From Acanthococcus lagerstroemiae (Eukaryota > Arthropoda > Insecta > Hemiptera > Eriococcidae): 64,000 nucleotides of DNA. This document shows, piece after piece, positions 44,637 through 56,811 of the stretch. The first letter of the stretch is position 1. Each line of letters opens with the position of its first letter. Below the pieces are notes generated by a model. It made no database searches and had not been told where the DNA came from. It worked only from the letters and a program-made list of their open reading frames with translations. Position numbers and translations under genes: made by a program. The stretch is taken from positions 68,645,814 through 68,709,813 of the forward strand of contig CM063107.1 of NCBI GenBank assembly GCA_031841125.1. The letters are read 5' to 3'.

Positions 44637-44801
44637 TCGCGAAATCGAGACACTGTCGACACGTTTTAAGTGGTAAACGTTTTAGAAAACGCAAATGTCG
44701 ACAAGGACTAGTGGTATTCGGCCGAAATGTTTAAGGCCATTCACGTTTTAAAAAACGCAACTCTCGACAGAGAATAGTATTATAAAAAAAAATATAAAAC
44801 T

Positions 44802-45263
44802 ACCCGGCTATCAAAATTAGAGTTCGTATAAATTTGAAATCGATACATTCAAGGCGGAAACGTGTAAGACCGAAACATTTGTATAATACAACAAAACTAC
44901 GCGGCTATCAAAATTCGATTTCGTATAAATTAAATCCCAAACAACATCGAGTACATAAGTCGCCTTGCGCTTCTTATGCTGAACTTAAATTGAGGAAACT
45001 CGTGAACGACTCAACCGATTGTCATCAAACTTTCACCAATACAACTTCGAGTACTTCTCTATAATGTACCAAAATTTGGAATCAAATGATTCGATAGTTC
45101 CTGAGATTTTTGTGCCACAAATTTTGTCCTCAAGGAAAACTCACGAACGGCTCGACCGATTGCCTTCAAAAGCTTATTTTAACAACTTCGAGTACTTCTC
45201 CATAATATACCAAAATTTGGAATCAATTGATTCAATAGTTTCTGAGATTTTCTTCCCACAAAA
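44802..45263. repeat. Two short tandem duplications
   Basis: An ACTACSCGGCTATCAAAATT block with GTATAAAT occurs near 44802 and again near 44895. A longer block occurs twice, about 141 bp apart (45043 and 45184): ACTTCGAGTACTTCTC, then TACCAAAATTTGGAATCAA and TGAGATTTT. The same AT-rich region shows no coding. Confidence 0.75.
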
Positions 45264-45279
45264 TTAGGGTGTACATATA

Positions 45280-47789
45280 CAGGGTGACGACCGAGAAGTC
45301 GCACCATAGGGAACACGTTTAGTACGCGCAACGTGTACAATGCAAGGGGAAAACGTTTTTCGTATGGGCGCGGCGTAGTAACGCGCATGCGTGTAGCGGA
45401 AAATGTGTTTCGTGTCGATGCGTGTAATGCGGGAACACGATGCACTGAACGTAATGATGAATTCATACTTGTCACCTGGAAGTTTTTTTAATGCAAATTT
45501 CTGAGTTGGTTCTGTTGTACTGTTTTCGAAACTGTGATCTCTGATTTCTGTAGCGTAACCTCATTAATTTTATGATTCTTCAACAAGAAAGGGGGAGGTA
45601 AAATTTCGCGTTCTGAAGGGGACTTGAGTAGGGCCCGACGATTACTTTGATTTCCCAAGAATTTTATTGGAAATACTAAGAGAAAATTTCCGAACATTTT
45701 CAATAAATTTTATCAGATATCATTGGCAAAAATCTGATAATTTCAAGAGAATTTTTTCAACAATTTTTGGAAAAATCTGCAGTTTTTCCAGAGGATTTTT
45801 TTGGAAACCATTGAGAGCTCTGCCCCCACAGAACTAGTTCAAGACTCTTTAAGTCACTTTGAATGATTTTTTCAGAAAAAAGTATCGAAGACCTCCAAAG
45901 ATTTTCATCAGAAATTTTTGGGATAAATTACCGATGATTTCAGAAGAATTTCATCAGACATGCTCAGGGAAAATCTCCGATGATTTTTAAGGAATTTCAT
46001 CAGAGATTTTGGGGAAAATATTTCGATAATTTCCGAAGAATCACATTAGAAATCAATCTCCAATGATTTCCGAAGTATTTCATCGGAAAACTTCGAGAAG
46101 ATTCCTCTTATTTCCGAAGATAATTTCCTAGGAATTTTATCGAAAGTATTATTAAGGAAAATTTTCTTATCGTTTTCGAAGAATCTCATCGGACATCATT
46201 GAGAATTATCTCCGATGATTTCAAAAGATTTTTTGGGGGAAATTTTAGGGACAATCTCCAATGATTCTAAAGGATATTATCAGAAATCATTGAGAAACAT
46301 CTCTGATGATTTTTACAGGATTTCTTAAGAAAATGGTTTGGATAATTTTCAGAGATTTTCATCAGAAATTTTTGGGATAAATTAGCGATGATTTCCAAGG
46401 AATTTCATCAGAAAACTTTGGTGACAATCTTTGATTATTCCCGGTGAATTTCATTAGAAATCTTTTTTTTCTTTTTTTTTTAAATGTCCAGTGGTTTACA
46501 CCGAATTTCCTCTAAAATCTTGAGGATAATTTTTTGATCATTTTTTAAAACGTGCATCGGAAATATCTGAGAAAAAACTCCGATGATTTTAGAAGTGGTT
46601 TATCGTAAATTTGAGGAAAAATCTCTGATGATTTCCAAAGAACAATTTCATTGGAAATCTTCGAGAAGAATCTCCGAAGATGTTTAAAGAACTTTATAGC
46701 TGAAGTATGCGGGGAAAAACGTGATGGTTTTTCAAGAAGTTTATCAAAAATTTTCAGGAATAATGTTCGATGATTTCCGGAGAATTTCATTAGAAATCGT
46801 TGGGGAAAATCTCCAATAATTTTAAGGAATTTCATAGGAAGATTGAAAAAATTCCCGATTCTTCATGAATTATTGGAATGTTTTTCCATAAATTTCCGAT
46901 AAAATTCCTAAAAACCATCGGAGATTTTCCCCGAAAATTTCCGAAGAAATTCTTCAGAGATCATCAAATATTTTTCCTGATGATTTTTGATGAAATTCTT
47001 CAAAAACTATCGGAGTTTTCCCCCCGAATATTTCGTATGAATCTCTTCAAAAATTATTCAAAATTTTTTTTCAAAGAATGTTGATGAAATTTTTTAGAAA
47101 AAATTAGAAATTTCAAAGATTTTTCATGAAATTCTTCAACGTTGGAGTTTCTTTCCAAATATTTCCGATGAAACTCATCAAAAATTATCGGAAAATTTTC
47201 TCGAGGATTTTTGAGGAAATTCTTTGGAAAACATTGGAAATTTTTTCTCCTGATTTCCGTGGATAATTTCCCGGGAATCGATAAGAGATTGTTCTCGAAA
47301 TTTTTCGACAAAATAATTTAGAAATCATCGGAAATTTCCTGAAAACATTTCTAATGAAATTCTTTGGAAACATTTCGGTAATTTAACCTAGAAATTTTCT
47401 GGTGTAAATCTCTGGAAATAATCGTAACGTTCATCTGAAGAAATCCTTTAAAAATCATCAGAGATATTTCTCGATGATTTCGGCTAAAATCCTTTATAAT
47501 CACTGAAGGTTTCCCCTAAAATTTCCGACAAAATTCTTCTCAAATCATCGGAGATTTTTTTCAGTGATGTCCAATAAAATTCTTTGAAAATGATCGGAAA
47601 TTTTGCCTTAATATTTTCGATAAAATTCCCCCCTTTCAATTATCTCAACATTAAGTTCTACCGCTCCGTGATAACGCGCACGCGCCGACATGAAAACACG
47701 TTCTTCGCTAAGCAACGCGTACACGTTGCGCGGTTGCGCGTTACTGTAATTCTATTCCCCTATGGTGCGACTTCTCGTTCATCACCCGG
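45280..47789. mobile_element. Foldback transposon with arms of degenerate subrepeats
   Basis: The ends are inverted: CAGGGTGACGACCGAGAAGT on the left, and on the right the complement of CCGGGTGATGAACGAGAAGT. Both continue with CGCACCATAGGG. TA flanks both sides (45278-45279, 47790-47791). Inside, from about 45650 to 46840, phrases like AATCTCCGATGATTTC and GAATTTCATCAGAAAT recur every 50-60 bp. From about 46850 to 47620 the same phrases recur on the other strand (AAATCATCGGAGATTTT, GATGAAATTCTT). That makes two ~1-kb inverted arms of diverged subrepeats, the architecture of foldback (FB) elements. No transposase is encoded. Confidence 0.85.
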
Positions 47790-47980
47790 TATAAACCTAT
47801 ATATATATATATAAGGAAACCTGAAATTCAGCCACTATTACAGTCGTGTTCTAAACACTCTGAAACGCAAAAAAAAACATTGCCCCCGCCCCCAACTTCA
47901 CAACTGTGACGAGTGTAATACCTCCCTTTTCTTCGAAAACAATTCGGACTTAAACCTAACCTAGGTAGCGCTACCGTGGG

Positions 47981-48153
47981 TAGGGCTCTATAGTTTCACC
48001 TGGGTATACTAAGCCGCCATTTTGGTTCATACTGCGCCCGTGGATGCCGAATCCGACTATGCGGAGCGTAACGCGTAGTCAATTCGGCATCGACGGGCGC
48101 AGTATGAACCAAAATGGTGGCTTAGTATACCCAGGTGAAACTATAGAGCCCTA
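47981..48153. mobile_element. 173-bp near-perfect palindromic MITE
   Basis: Arms of about 80 bp, starting TAGGGCTCTATAGTTTCACC, fold almost perfectly around a short centre. The direct repeat CCGTGGG flanks it at 47974-47980 and 48154-48160. If the terminal TA is counted as target, the duplication becomes TACCGTGGG (9 bp). It carries no coding. The long 7-9-bp duplication and palindromic form leave the superfamily open (Mutator-like if 9 bp). Confidence 0.88.
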
Positions 48154-48880
48154 CCGTGGGCAAACGTTTTGTAGGCAGGCGGAATATTGAACTGATAAGA
48201 ATACAATGAAAATACTGACAGTGCTGCCAACACATGCAACTTAGGTCTAAGTCCGAATGGGATGAGATTATATGATTTTAGCTTTATATTTTGAATGCTG
48301 AATACGATGGCGCTAACCATTTTTCTCGAGAACCTCTCGTTTTACATATTCAAAATTAAAATTTTTCTCGTTTTATTCCTTTTTGCCGTCCACGAATAGC
48401 TACACTGATACTGATAACAACACTGAACGCGCATGTAGTTGTTTGATCAGTGGTATTATCTTGATACCTATGATATTAAAATTCGCATTTAGGATTAGGA
48501 GATAAAGGAAAAAAATGAACTATATAATCCAAAAATTAACACCAGCACTTATAGAATCATATTATGTTCTCATGTCATTGTTTTTTTTTACAAAATTTCA
48601 AAATTATTGTATAGTATAATTGAATGATCATGCAACAGGCGCCGAAATCTATTACTCTCAATGGGGGCTCGCCGATAAAATTACGATTAGGTACCTACTT
48701 CAAATTTTAAACATTTCTGGATTTTACACTCATTTGCTGATTTTTTTAGTGGGCACCCATGGGTTTCGGCGCCTATGGATCATGCGGTGATCATCAACAC
48801 CTTAGATAATCATATTTATTTACTTTTTGCTGTGTATTGCCGTGTTAAACTAAAACGTACATTTCTAATTTAACTTACAG

Positions 48881-49047
48881 CGAAATCACACAAAGGGAAG
48901 TTTAGATGCAAGTCCATCAGAGGAGATGAAAGAGACGCTGGTAGTTCGTAAAAAGCAAACGGGGTCGGTATCTAGAGAAGAATTAATTCAGCAGTTTCAA
49001 CGTGATTTTCGCGAAGGTCAATTATCAGCTCGGTCTTTGTCAGCCAA
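48881..49047 (+). CDS. RING-finger gene, penultimate coding exon
   Basis: The exon lies between acceptor TTAACTTACAG and donor GTAAGT. The only open frame gives RNHTKGSLDASPSEEMKE and LVVRKKQTGS, ending REGQLSARSLSA plus two bases of a Lys codon. It joins the 50234 exon in frame. Basic and Ser-rich, it has no recognised domain. It begins in phase 0, which does not match the phase-1 end of the RING exon, so an intermediate exon is implied. Confidence 0.78.
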
Positions 49048-50233
49048 GTAAGTTATTACCCGGGATATGTTTAACTATTGTAGTTAACAACAGATCATAG
49101 CACAGCCGGCTCAAGTCCGAAGAATTGAAAAAATGTTGCTCAGTTTGCTTGCAAAGGAGTATTCTTCCATAATTTTTAGGGTCAAGACCATGAAATCCAC
49201 AAGAACTTTGATAGTGGGCCTGGATTACCGTGAATTCTGTGCTCCCCAAGTATTGAAGGAAAGAGAGAGAATTCATATGAGTCTACCAGAGAGTTAATAA
49301 AACTGCCTAGGTAATTGAAAAAGGCGCAAGTCGATTTTAAATGCACAATACCAACAGGGAACACGAGTAAGCTACATAATCTCTTTCATCCAACCGACTG
49401 CTCAGTCGTTTTCTTCTACTGTCAAATGAATATAATTCTGATCCAGTCTTGTTTTACGATTTCTCTGTCAATCATGAACGGAACAGTTTAGGCTCTAAAG
49501 ATATTTCGAAACTATTTTTGTTTTTGAAACACGTTTATTGGATCAAACTACCTATTGCTTGAAGCTTAATGTTATTAAATTGAACGATGACGTACAGAAA
49601 AATACAAAAACAATCACCGGCATGTGTCATTCAGCGACAGTTTATGTGATTTCTGTAAACGTATATTAACCCCGCCTGGTATCTTTTCCGTCTCCTGCTT
49701 TTGTCATGCTATTAGCATTCGATTATCAAGCCCTGATTTCTATTTCTCTTTTGTATACTAGTATCTTGAATACCATTAATATCGATTACCTTTGTGACAA
49801 AAGTTTGCGTATTTACACTGTTCTTCATAAAATACTAAGTTATTATTTCCGTCATTTTCTTTCAACCTTGACGTCAAGAACACATGTTCTACTTTTACTC
49901 TGTCTGGTACCAAATAAATGCATTTCATTTTAATAATCGATGAAGTAGACATTTTAGGGTATTGTAATTCAGTGTTACGGGATACATGTGCAAAGCACAA
50001 GTGCGTATTTCGACTCCATGTTGTACTAGCTGCAAGAGCGATAAATAAAGTTGAATTTAAGATCTCAGTTCTCAGCATTCCTGAAAAATTCTGTAAGCCT
50101 TAACAGGGCTGTAACTGGGAGGAGAAAGCACAGTCTCGCCGGTAAAAGTTTTAGGCGAAAGTATTAAATAGAAGTTTCCAGTTTACGCTAATTAATGTCT
50201 AGGCATTTCACTAATTAAAATGTTTCTCTACAG

Positions 50234-50558
50234 GAGTAAGCCGCCATCGTGTAAGAACTCGTTCTCGACACCAAAACAGAGCCCGTTGGTTGAAGATGTG
50301 AAAATTAGCAAGAATACCGAAATTAAATACTCGACTTCGGATAAACGCAAATGTATCGATAGCGGGGTGTTACAAGAGACTATGAAACACCGTGAAAAGA
50401 TTGCAAATAAGTCGAAGGAGAAGAATAATACGAAAACGTCCAAGTTGCTGAAGTTGGAGAAAAAAGATAAAAATAAGTCTCAATACGAAAGCGGAAAACA
50501 CACGAAGACTACCAAGAAGGAGAAAAAAGTCGATAAAAAAGCAATTAAAATGAAATGA
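50234..50558 (+). CDS. RING-finger gene, last coding exon with Lys-rich tail
   Basis: After acceptor TTTCTCTACAG the first G completes a Lys codon. The frame runs SKPPSCKNSFSTPKQ and on to a highly basic C-terminus (KLLKLEKKDKNK, KKEKKVDKKAIKMK) before TGA at 50556-50558. The Lys-rich tail is consistent with nuclear localisation or nucleic-acid binding (inference). Its phase agrees with the 49047 exon end. Confidence 0.8.
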
Positions 50559-50952
50559 TGAGCTGGTTGTGGAATCCGGCTTGGTATAAGCGAGTAAAAG
50601 TGAAAAAAGTAAAAATAGTGTTTTCAGTGTCATGATGGGGAAAGCCGGAAGAGAACGAACTTCAAGCTTTTTCTGATTGCGCTTCCTACTCCAACTTTGA
50701 ATGTGTAAATAAGGAATTTCGAAAATCTCTCCTCTTTCAGTTTATCAAGGGCATGTTCGCTTTGATATATCTAAAAAAAAATCACAACTATATTACCTTC
50801 TAGCACTATGAGCTTGACAATATTAGGCATGTGGTCAGATATATTGTACCTAGCGTAAGATGGGTAGGTACCGTAAATTGGGGTAATATCGACCGGACTT
50901 CACAGGTTTCCCCTTCTTGACGCAGACCTAATCGAGGTAATTCCAAGTAAGG

Positions 50953-51010
50953 GGTGCGGTGTCGGAGGGCCAATTTCGGGTGCGTGCACCGCCATACGCC
51001 CCATCATCAT
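50953..51010 (+). repeat. Retroposon family S1, 5'-truncated fragment
   Basis: Only the last 55 bp of the S1 core are present, from GGGGTGCGGTGTCGGAGGGCC to CGCCATACGCCCCATC, followed by CATCATCGAT. The truncation is at the 5' side, as expected for a retroposon. Confidence 0.75.
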
Positions 51011-51359
51011 CGATAGCTTCGATACAAAGTGACCCAGGAAGTTGAAAATTAACAAAAGTCGTTTGAACTTTCTGCAATGTTCATTCACTTGAAAGAAGGT
51101 GCCTGGGGCAACACGAAATGGATGAAATTTTTACGTTAAAAAATGATAAAACGGGTGCAATTGAATTAGAAGTATAAATAATAATGATTTTAAACATTTA
51201 TCTGCTTGGAAAGCACTTGCATCGCAAGGCGTCCCAAAAAGTAATATAATAATGCTAGAAAATTTATATCGTAAGTAGAGGGCATTTACCTCGCTGGATA
51301 AGAAATGGGAATTGTTTACAGTTGGTTGAGGGGTAAAACAAGATTTTTAATGCGGTACT

Positions 51360-51990
51360 CTAAGGATTGTTTAAAGAAGTAAAGTGGGAGAAATATGGCC
51401 TGTTAATGGATGGATACCAAATGAACAATCTCAGATTCGCGGATGATATAGTACTGATTGGTAAAAACATTGAGGAAATAAACTGTATGATTGACGACTT
51501 GGTAGAATGAGGGGCTGAAGTGGGATTAAGAATTAACTTGGAAAACTCCAAAATTATGAAAAATGAGGGAAAAGACGCAAGCCGCCGCTCCAGCGGAGCG
51601 AAAACTAAAGATGGTTGATGACTACAAGTACCTAGGATCGATAGTATCATTAAAAAATCGAATTGTGAAAGAAATTGAGGTTCGCAAAACCAACTCTTGG
51701 TAAACTTTCTGGGCCTTGAAACACATTTTTAAAAGTAAAATGAAAATCCAAACGAAGGCTAAAATCCTAGGTAGTTGCGTGCTATCAGTGGCAACATACG
51801 GGGCTCAATCATGGCCAATTACTAAAAAACAGTTAAAGAAACTGAAAACGATGCAAAAATCTATGTTCCGGAGCATTTAAGAAATTAAAGTAAAAGACAA
51901 AATTAGACTTGAGGACATAAGAAACCAAATCAATGTTACCGATATTGGATACTCCACTAGGGTAATGAAATAGAAGTACGCGGGCAATCT
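51360..51990 (+). pseudogene. RTE-like reverse transcriptase fragment
   Basis: Frames with several stops read NNLRFADDIVLIGKN (the FADD catalytic block), then INLENSKIMKN. Further on come ATYGAQSWPITKKQLKKL and RLEDIRNQINVTDIG, the C-terminal blocks of RTE-type endonuclease-RT proteins. It is more decayed than the copy at 12470-13960 and starts downstream of the fingers domain. Confidence 0.78.
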
Positions 51991-52129
51991 AAAAGAGAAA
52001 ATACAGTGGAACCTCCATAAGTCGAAACTATATAACTCGAAAAATTCTTTAAGTTAAACTAAAACTGATTTCCCTTAAAACTCTCATAACAGACTCACTG
52101 TAAAATTAAACTGATTAAGTCAAAATGTC

Positions 52130-52385
52130 TTAGGTGAGCGAAGAGGCAGCGCGTCCGGCCGTGGGGGACCTGAATTCTAGGCGAGCGCTCGAGGAGTACG
52201 GACCTCGGTCAGTAGGGAACCCCATGGTGGCCCCGGTAGGACGCGCGCACGGCACGGAGAAATGGCCCCAAGGCGTCCCTCCGATCACTGATGCGATACT
52301 CGAAAGGGTAGTTTTCGGGGCCGGGGGTGCGGTGTCATAGGGACCACTTTGGCATGCGTGCATCGCCATACGTCCCACACAACCT
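52130..52385 (+). repeat. Retroposon family S1, long copy
   Basis: The 3' core (GATCACTGATGCGATACTCG to CATCGCCATACGTCCCAC) matches the other S1 copies. The 5' 130 bp is GC-rich and unrelated to the 5' part of the 15560 copy. That suggests different heads attached to one tail. Confidence 0.75.
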
Positions 52386-52654
52386 CTCATATTTTACTTC
52401 ACCGCACTTCTATTAATTTTACTACCTGACATATTAAATTTTTAATCGAAAGTTCGAATATGTAGCTCCCTACAGTTCAAATTTGGAGCATGTCGGTCCG
52501 TCATTTCTTAATTTTATAATGATTTTTTGAAAAACCCGTATTTCCCATTTACAGCAATGTTATTTCCGTCTGTGGTCTGTGATCACTCAACCTTTCATTA
52601 GGAAGTGCACATTAGCTCCTACATTCCGTTCCACATCCCAATTGCTTTCTCAAG

Positions 52655-52900
52655 TGGACGCTGTTAAGCGTAAGGGAACCAACCAACATTTGTAAACAAA
52701 ATGTAGTATCGTTGGAAAGAGCGTAAAAAGTAAAATTCTTCAAAATTGGGCCTCCGATTCAAAAATGTATACTCACGTTGAAAAAAGCTTATCAGTAAAC
52801 GCTGTCGCTGTGTCATATAGTTTCTGCATGGCTCTTGAATCACGTGTTCTCAAAAAAAACAGATTTTGCTCGTTGGTTCTCTTACGCTTAACAGCGTCCA
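52655..52900 (-). mobile_element. MITE family M1, copy 3
   Basis: This is an inverted copy of the element at 15141 and 43239. It starts TGGACGCTGTTAAGCGTAAG and ends CTTAACAGCGTCCA. It keeps GTTTACAAATGTTGG and GAGAACACGTGATT on the opposite strand. Length is 246 bp. Confidence 0.87.
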
Positions 52901-53081
52901 TGTGTAATAGGTAACCTCAGGGATGGGCAACATCATTTGATAAAAGGACTAAACAGATCATGAAGAAAAAAATAATTGAAAAGACCAAACGAACTCTGCG
53001 ACCATGAGTTCATTCACATCGCTGTCTTCGATGATTAGAAAGATTTTGGTTTTATTCTGATTCTAGATGGTCTGTAAGTCA

Positions 53082-53107
53082 AATAAAAAAAAAAAAAAAA
53101 AAAAAAA
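53082..53107. repeat. Poly-A tract
   Basis: An uninterrupted run of about 26 A is present. It may be the tail of a retroposed sequence, but no recognisable body precedes it. Confidence 0.7.
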
Positions 53108-53869
53108 GGATCTGATGAACATCAAAAATATCTAAATTTCTAAAGTGATATGCGATCTTAGATCGCTATTTTCATCTCCAGCGGCGTACCAAAGGGAAAG
53201 AAATGGTTGCATGTAACACCCCTCTCCACTTGACGTAAAAAATTCGATTTTCTCCTACATTTGGAATTTTTTGTTCGCGACTGGTAATAATATAGATCCC
53301 GAAAGTCCTCTGTGAGAAATACTCCAGAATGTACATACTCGTATGTATTAAGAATTGAACATTTTACGTTTTCTCCCCCGAGTATTTGTTTGGATTATTT
53401 ATACGCTTCCAAGATGGTAACTAAGGAAGTACATCGAAGAGAAGTAGGTACTTGGAGTCCTATACGAACTGGGCTGTGAGAAATTTTTGTATCATAATTG
53501 TGGAAATAAAAATACCTTCCAAAATAGGTGCTTTAGATATTATTCAACTCACTAGAATATCGACCAGGATGACAGTGATTGAGAGTTATCAGCTATTATC
53601 AGAATACCATCCGATATTCTGCTTTTGGGAAGTAGGGTTCTTGAAGCCAGCTAAGACTCTTAAACGCCTGTTCTGTAGACGCTCAGAGACTTGCTTAGGA
53701 TCCTTTTCAAACTTGTTTATAAAACTCGCAAAGGCTATTCAAAACTCGTTAAAGACTTCGTACGACACTGCCAGACGTCATCAGAATTCTTCAGGACTCC
53801 ATACAGACAGGGACGAACCGGTAGCCCTCCCCCCTCTGTAGGAATGTTTCACTTAGCAGTTGGGAAATT

Positions 53870-54105
53870 TTACCATTGTTGGAAGAATCCAAGTTAAAAC
53901 GTTTTTTTTTTTGGCTTTGATACTTGGGAATTGATTTGAGAAGTTGGGGAAACCAAACAAGTCAAAAGGTTTTTCTTCTTTTTCTTTGATACCAGGGAAT
54001 TTTGAGTTGAGTCAGTTGGGAAAATCCAACAGGTCAAATGTTTTTTGTTTTTTTTTTTTGCTTCGATACTTGGGACTTCTGAGTTGAGTCAGTTGAGACT
54101 TTCAC
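53870..54105. repeat. Tandem repeat, ~80-bp unit, three copies
   Basis: Units share AGTTGGGGAAACC or GTTGGGAAAATCC, then AGTCAAAAGG or AGGTCAAATG, a T-rich tract, and CTTTGATACTTGGGA with GAGTTGAGTCAG. No coding and no unit elsewhere in the window were seen. Confidence 0.75.
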
Positions 54106-56120
54106 AATTTTTACCCACCCAGGAAAAACTCTTCGGTACATCCCTAGATACAGACCCGTTTCTCAGACTCGTTCAGGCTCTTCTAAACGGCGTTTCCATT
54201 TTTTCCAGCTTCCTCAAGGCTATTCCTCCAAACCGGACTTCATTCAAACTTTGCCATCACTCGTTCGTAAAATGAATTATCGATATTTTTTCCAAATTAT
54301 CCGTAAAACTACAACGAATCCGAATGTCAAACTACTTCTACCTAAAATTCACTCCTGTTTATTTCGAATCTGAAGTTATCGGGGTATTTTTTCATAATTT
54401 TAAAAGCCTTTTTATGAACATTGGTTCCTACAATACAGAATAAGCAGGAAAACATTTTGTTTCATGCGAATCCTCTTTCGACTACTACAAAACATTATTA
54501 GTATTTCAGAATGTAGCGAAATTTTTTCCTAAAACAGTATGGGTGGCCATATACTGCTCCTATTTACGGTACCTAATTAAGTTCCATTACTATGTCTGTA
54601 TACTCTGTTAGGTGCGCCTTTTGCTATTAAGTGTAAAGGAACTGATGCAAACAAGGTTACCCGTTCAATTCCGAGTCTATGGGAAGTGACAGATTTCCAA
54701 AATGCCTGAATAAAAATTAACATTCCTAGCGTATGGTTTCTTTTTCCAGAAGTATACTAGAGGATTAAGCTGGGGAAGATTTTCTGCATTACGTCACGTA
54801 GCTGTCATAAAGTCTACCTGAGTGTCGCCAGGTAGAGGGGAATGGAGCTTTTGCCCTGCTAGATTTTCAAAAGATGCTTTATTCTGTCCAAAAAGTCATA
54901 TTTTTCTTCTGGAAAATGGCCTTATCCCAGCTGAAGACGTCTGTTCGCGGCCATCAGGGATGGCTCTAGATAACGAAATGGGATGCCATATTTGTATCAC
55001 TTCCTGTGTATAAAATACAATGTCAATAACAGCACAAAACTATGAAAATGCAAGTTCTATTTACTAAATTATTTAGATAAGAAGTATATGAATGTAATAA
55101 ACTGTTACCTTATTCTAACTTAAATTGTTATTTTATGAAGTAAATAAACTTCGATTCGTTATGAAATGTATAAGTTAAGTACCTATCCTACTGTTTTATT
55201 GAGGTTGTGTTGAAGCAATAATATAGATTGATATTATTTTCATTGCAAATAATTCATTTGGTTCATCACTGGTAACAGGAATTGCTAATTTTTAAATTTT
55301 TTTTACATCCAACTGAGAGATGAGATAATTTAGAATGTTTACAGGTAGAAAGTCGCGCACACTTCTTTTTGGTAGTCGTGAACACAAAACATTTCTGTAT
55401 GTATGTAAACTGAACTGGTTTCGTCGAATATTTGCAACCATTCGTGCAAATAGCATTTTTGGAGGGGAAGTGGTAAGTATCAAAATAATGGAAAAAAATG
55501 TTCACAGGTATAGTTTTCAATTTGTTCCTTGGATTTGGAGAGCTAAGCTCCTCTTACTAACCAAGATACAAACTAAAGAGCTAGTTTCATGAAAAGCCCA
55601 GTTCGAGAATTATGATGTGGAATGATCACGAGGATAAAGAACTACATCACAGTAAGCAGGGTAGCAGCATTTTCAGGATTCTTCATATGTCTTTTGGGTA
55701 TAATGGAAGTGTCTCTAGCGTTACCAGGACACATACTTTTTAAAACAGCGTCAAGTATGATCAAATTTTTTATCTAATTTTCCTGTTTTCATAAATGTAT
55801 GATCTTTCTGTTGGCAGACTAATACATCTATAAATGCTTCTAAGAAGCGAACAGATGATATGCTTAGCAGAAATTTATACGGTTCTTATTCAATATATAA
55901 AATAGCAAAATTCGATAGGTATATTTTTAAAAAAAAAAAAACACATGAATAAATAACACAGCTTTTAAAAATAATTATAAATTAATATACTAATGAGAAC
56001 ATTTTCGTGTCACTTGGTAGTACAGTAATGATTTATAAATTTCTCGTTATTTTTGTTCCTTTCGACGCTGTATACTTGATTCCTAACAATAACATCCGAA
56101 ACATCACAGTCAACACATTT

Positions 56121-56211
56121 TCAACTGACAATACGTCTTATGAAACTGAATAATACAAAGAATGCCGTAAAGGCAAGCGTGGATACCAGGACGTAATGTA
56201 TGATCAGCAAT
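56121..56211 (-). CDS. Fatty acyl-CoA reductase, last coding exon (TM tail)
   Basis: The acceptor TCTATTGTTTCAG is followed by a single A that completes an Ile codon opened by the exon ending at 62126. The frame then gives LLIIHYVLVSTLAFTAFFVL, a hydrophobic segment, and SFIRRIVS before TGA at 56121-56123. Insect FARs commonly end in a C-terminal membrane segment, so the position, phase and hydrophobicity all fit. The intron before it is 5.9 kb and contains the gypsy element and a SINE. Confidence 0.8.
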
Positions 56212-56507
56212 CTGAAACAATAGAAAATTTTATGAGATATTAATAAGAAATTTGGCATTGAACGCATACGTTTCTTTTAGGGACAGATTCTTCTGATGAC
56301 TTACAGCGTTGAGAATAAGATTATCAATATTTTTGACAGACGGGGAGATAAGAGTAATACTCCTAGGAAGACTTAGGCTCCAACAAGCTATAAATTCTTC
56401 AGAAGGAGGAGAACTGGACTTCTCATAAGAAGGTTCAGGTTTTGGGAGGGAGTCTCAAGCTACTGAGCCTTCTCCCAACTCTGTCACTATAATTGTGGAA
56501 ATAAATA

Positions 56508-56811
56508 TGTACCTAGCGTGTCATGCTACAAAAGAATGGAAAGTTCTGAATATTCATGAAATTTATTTGAATTAATACGTTCACATAAGTACAAATTGAG
56601 AGTAAATTACAAGCTAGAAAAAGAAATGAAGCGCAACAGATAACGATAACTAACTAACTAACTGAACTAAACTACACAGAACATAGAATGCAGAATAGCC
56701 GTGTAACGTTGACGGGTGGCCGCACTCGTTCTTCCACCTGTGACATCAGCACTGCAATAACGCGGACGTCACAGGTGGAAGAAGAAGTAGGTGCCAGTGT
56801 GGCCATCTATA
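56508..56811 (-). repeat. 3' LTR of the gypsy element
   Basis: It shares with the 5' LTR the phrases AGAATGGAAAGTTC, GAATATTC, GAGTAAATTACAAGC, CTGAACTAAACTACACAG and CTTCCACCTGTGAC. The boundary at 56811 is set by the polypurine tract. The 56508 end is set by TGTA alignment with 58960, allowing a small insertion. Confidence 0.82.

Noticed and set aside
44467..44694. Minus-strand frame with repeated RNERSEFR peptide
   Set aside because: The peptide repeat is the translation of the duplicated DNA hairpins at 44571 and 44616, not evidence of a protein.
46545..47373. Several Phe/Lys-rich frames
   Set aside because: They are translations of the foldback element's degenerate subrepeats, open in many frames by composition.
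52919..52935. CAGGGATGGGCAAC as another hAT terminus
   Set aside because: No complementary right end was found within the next kilobase.
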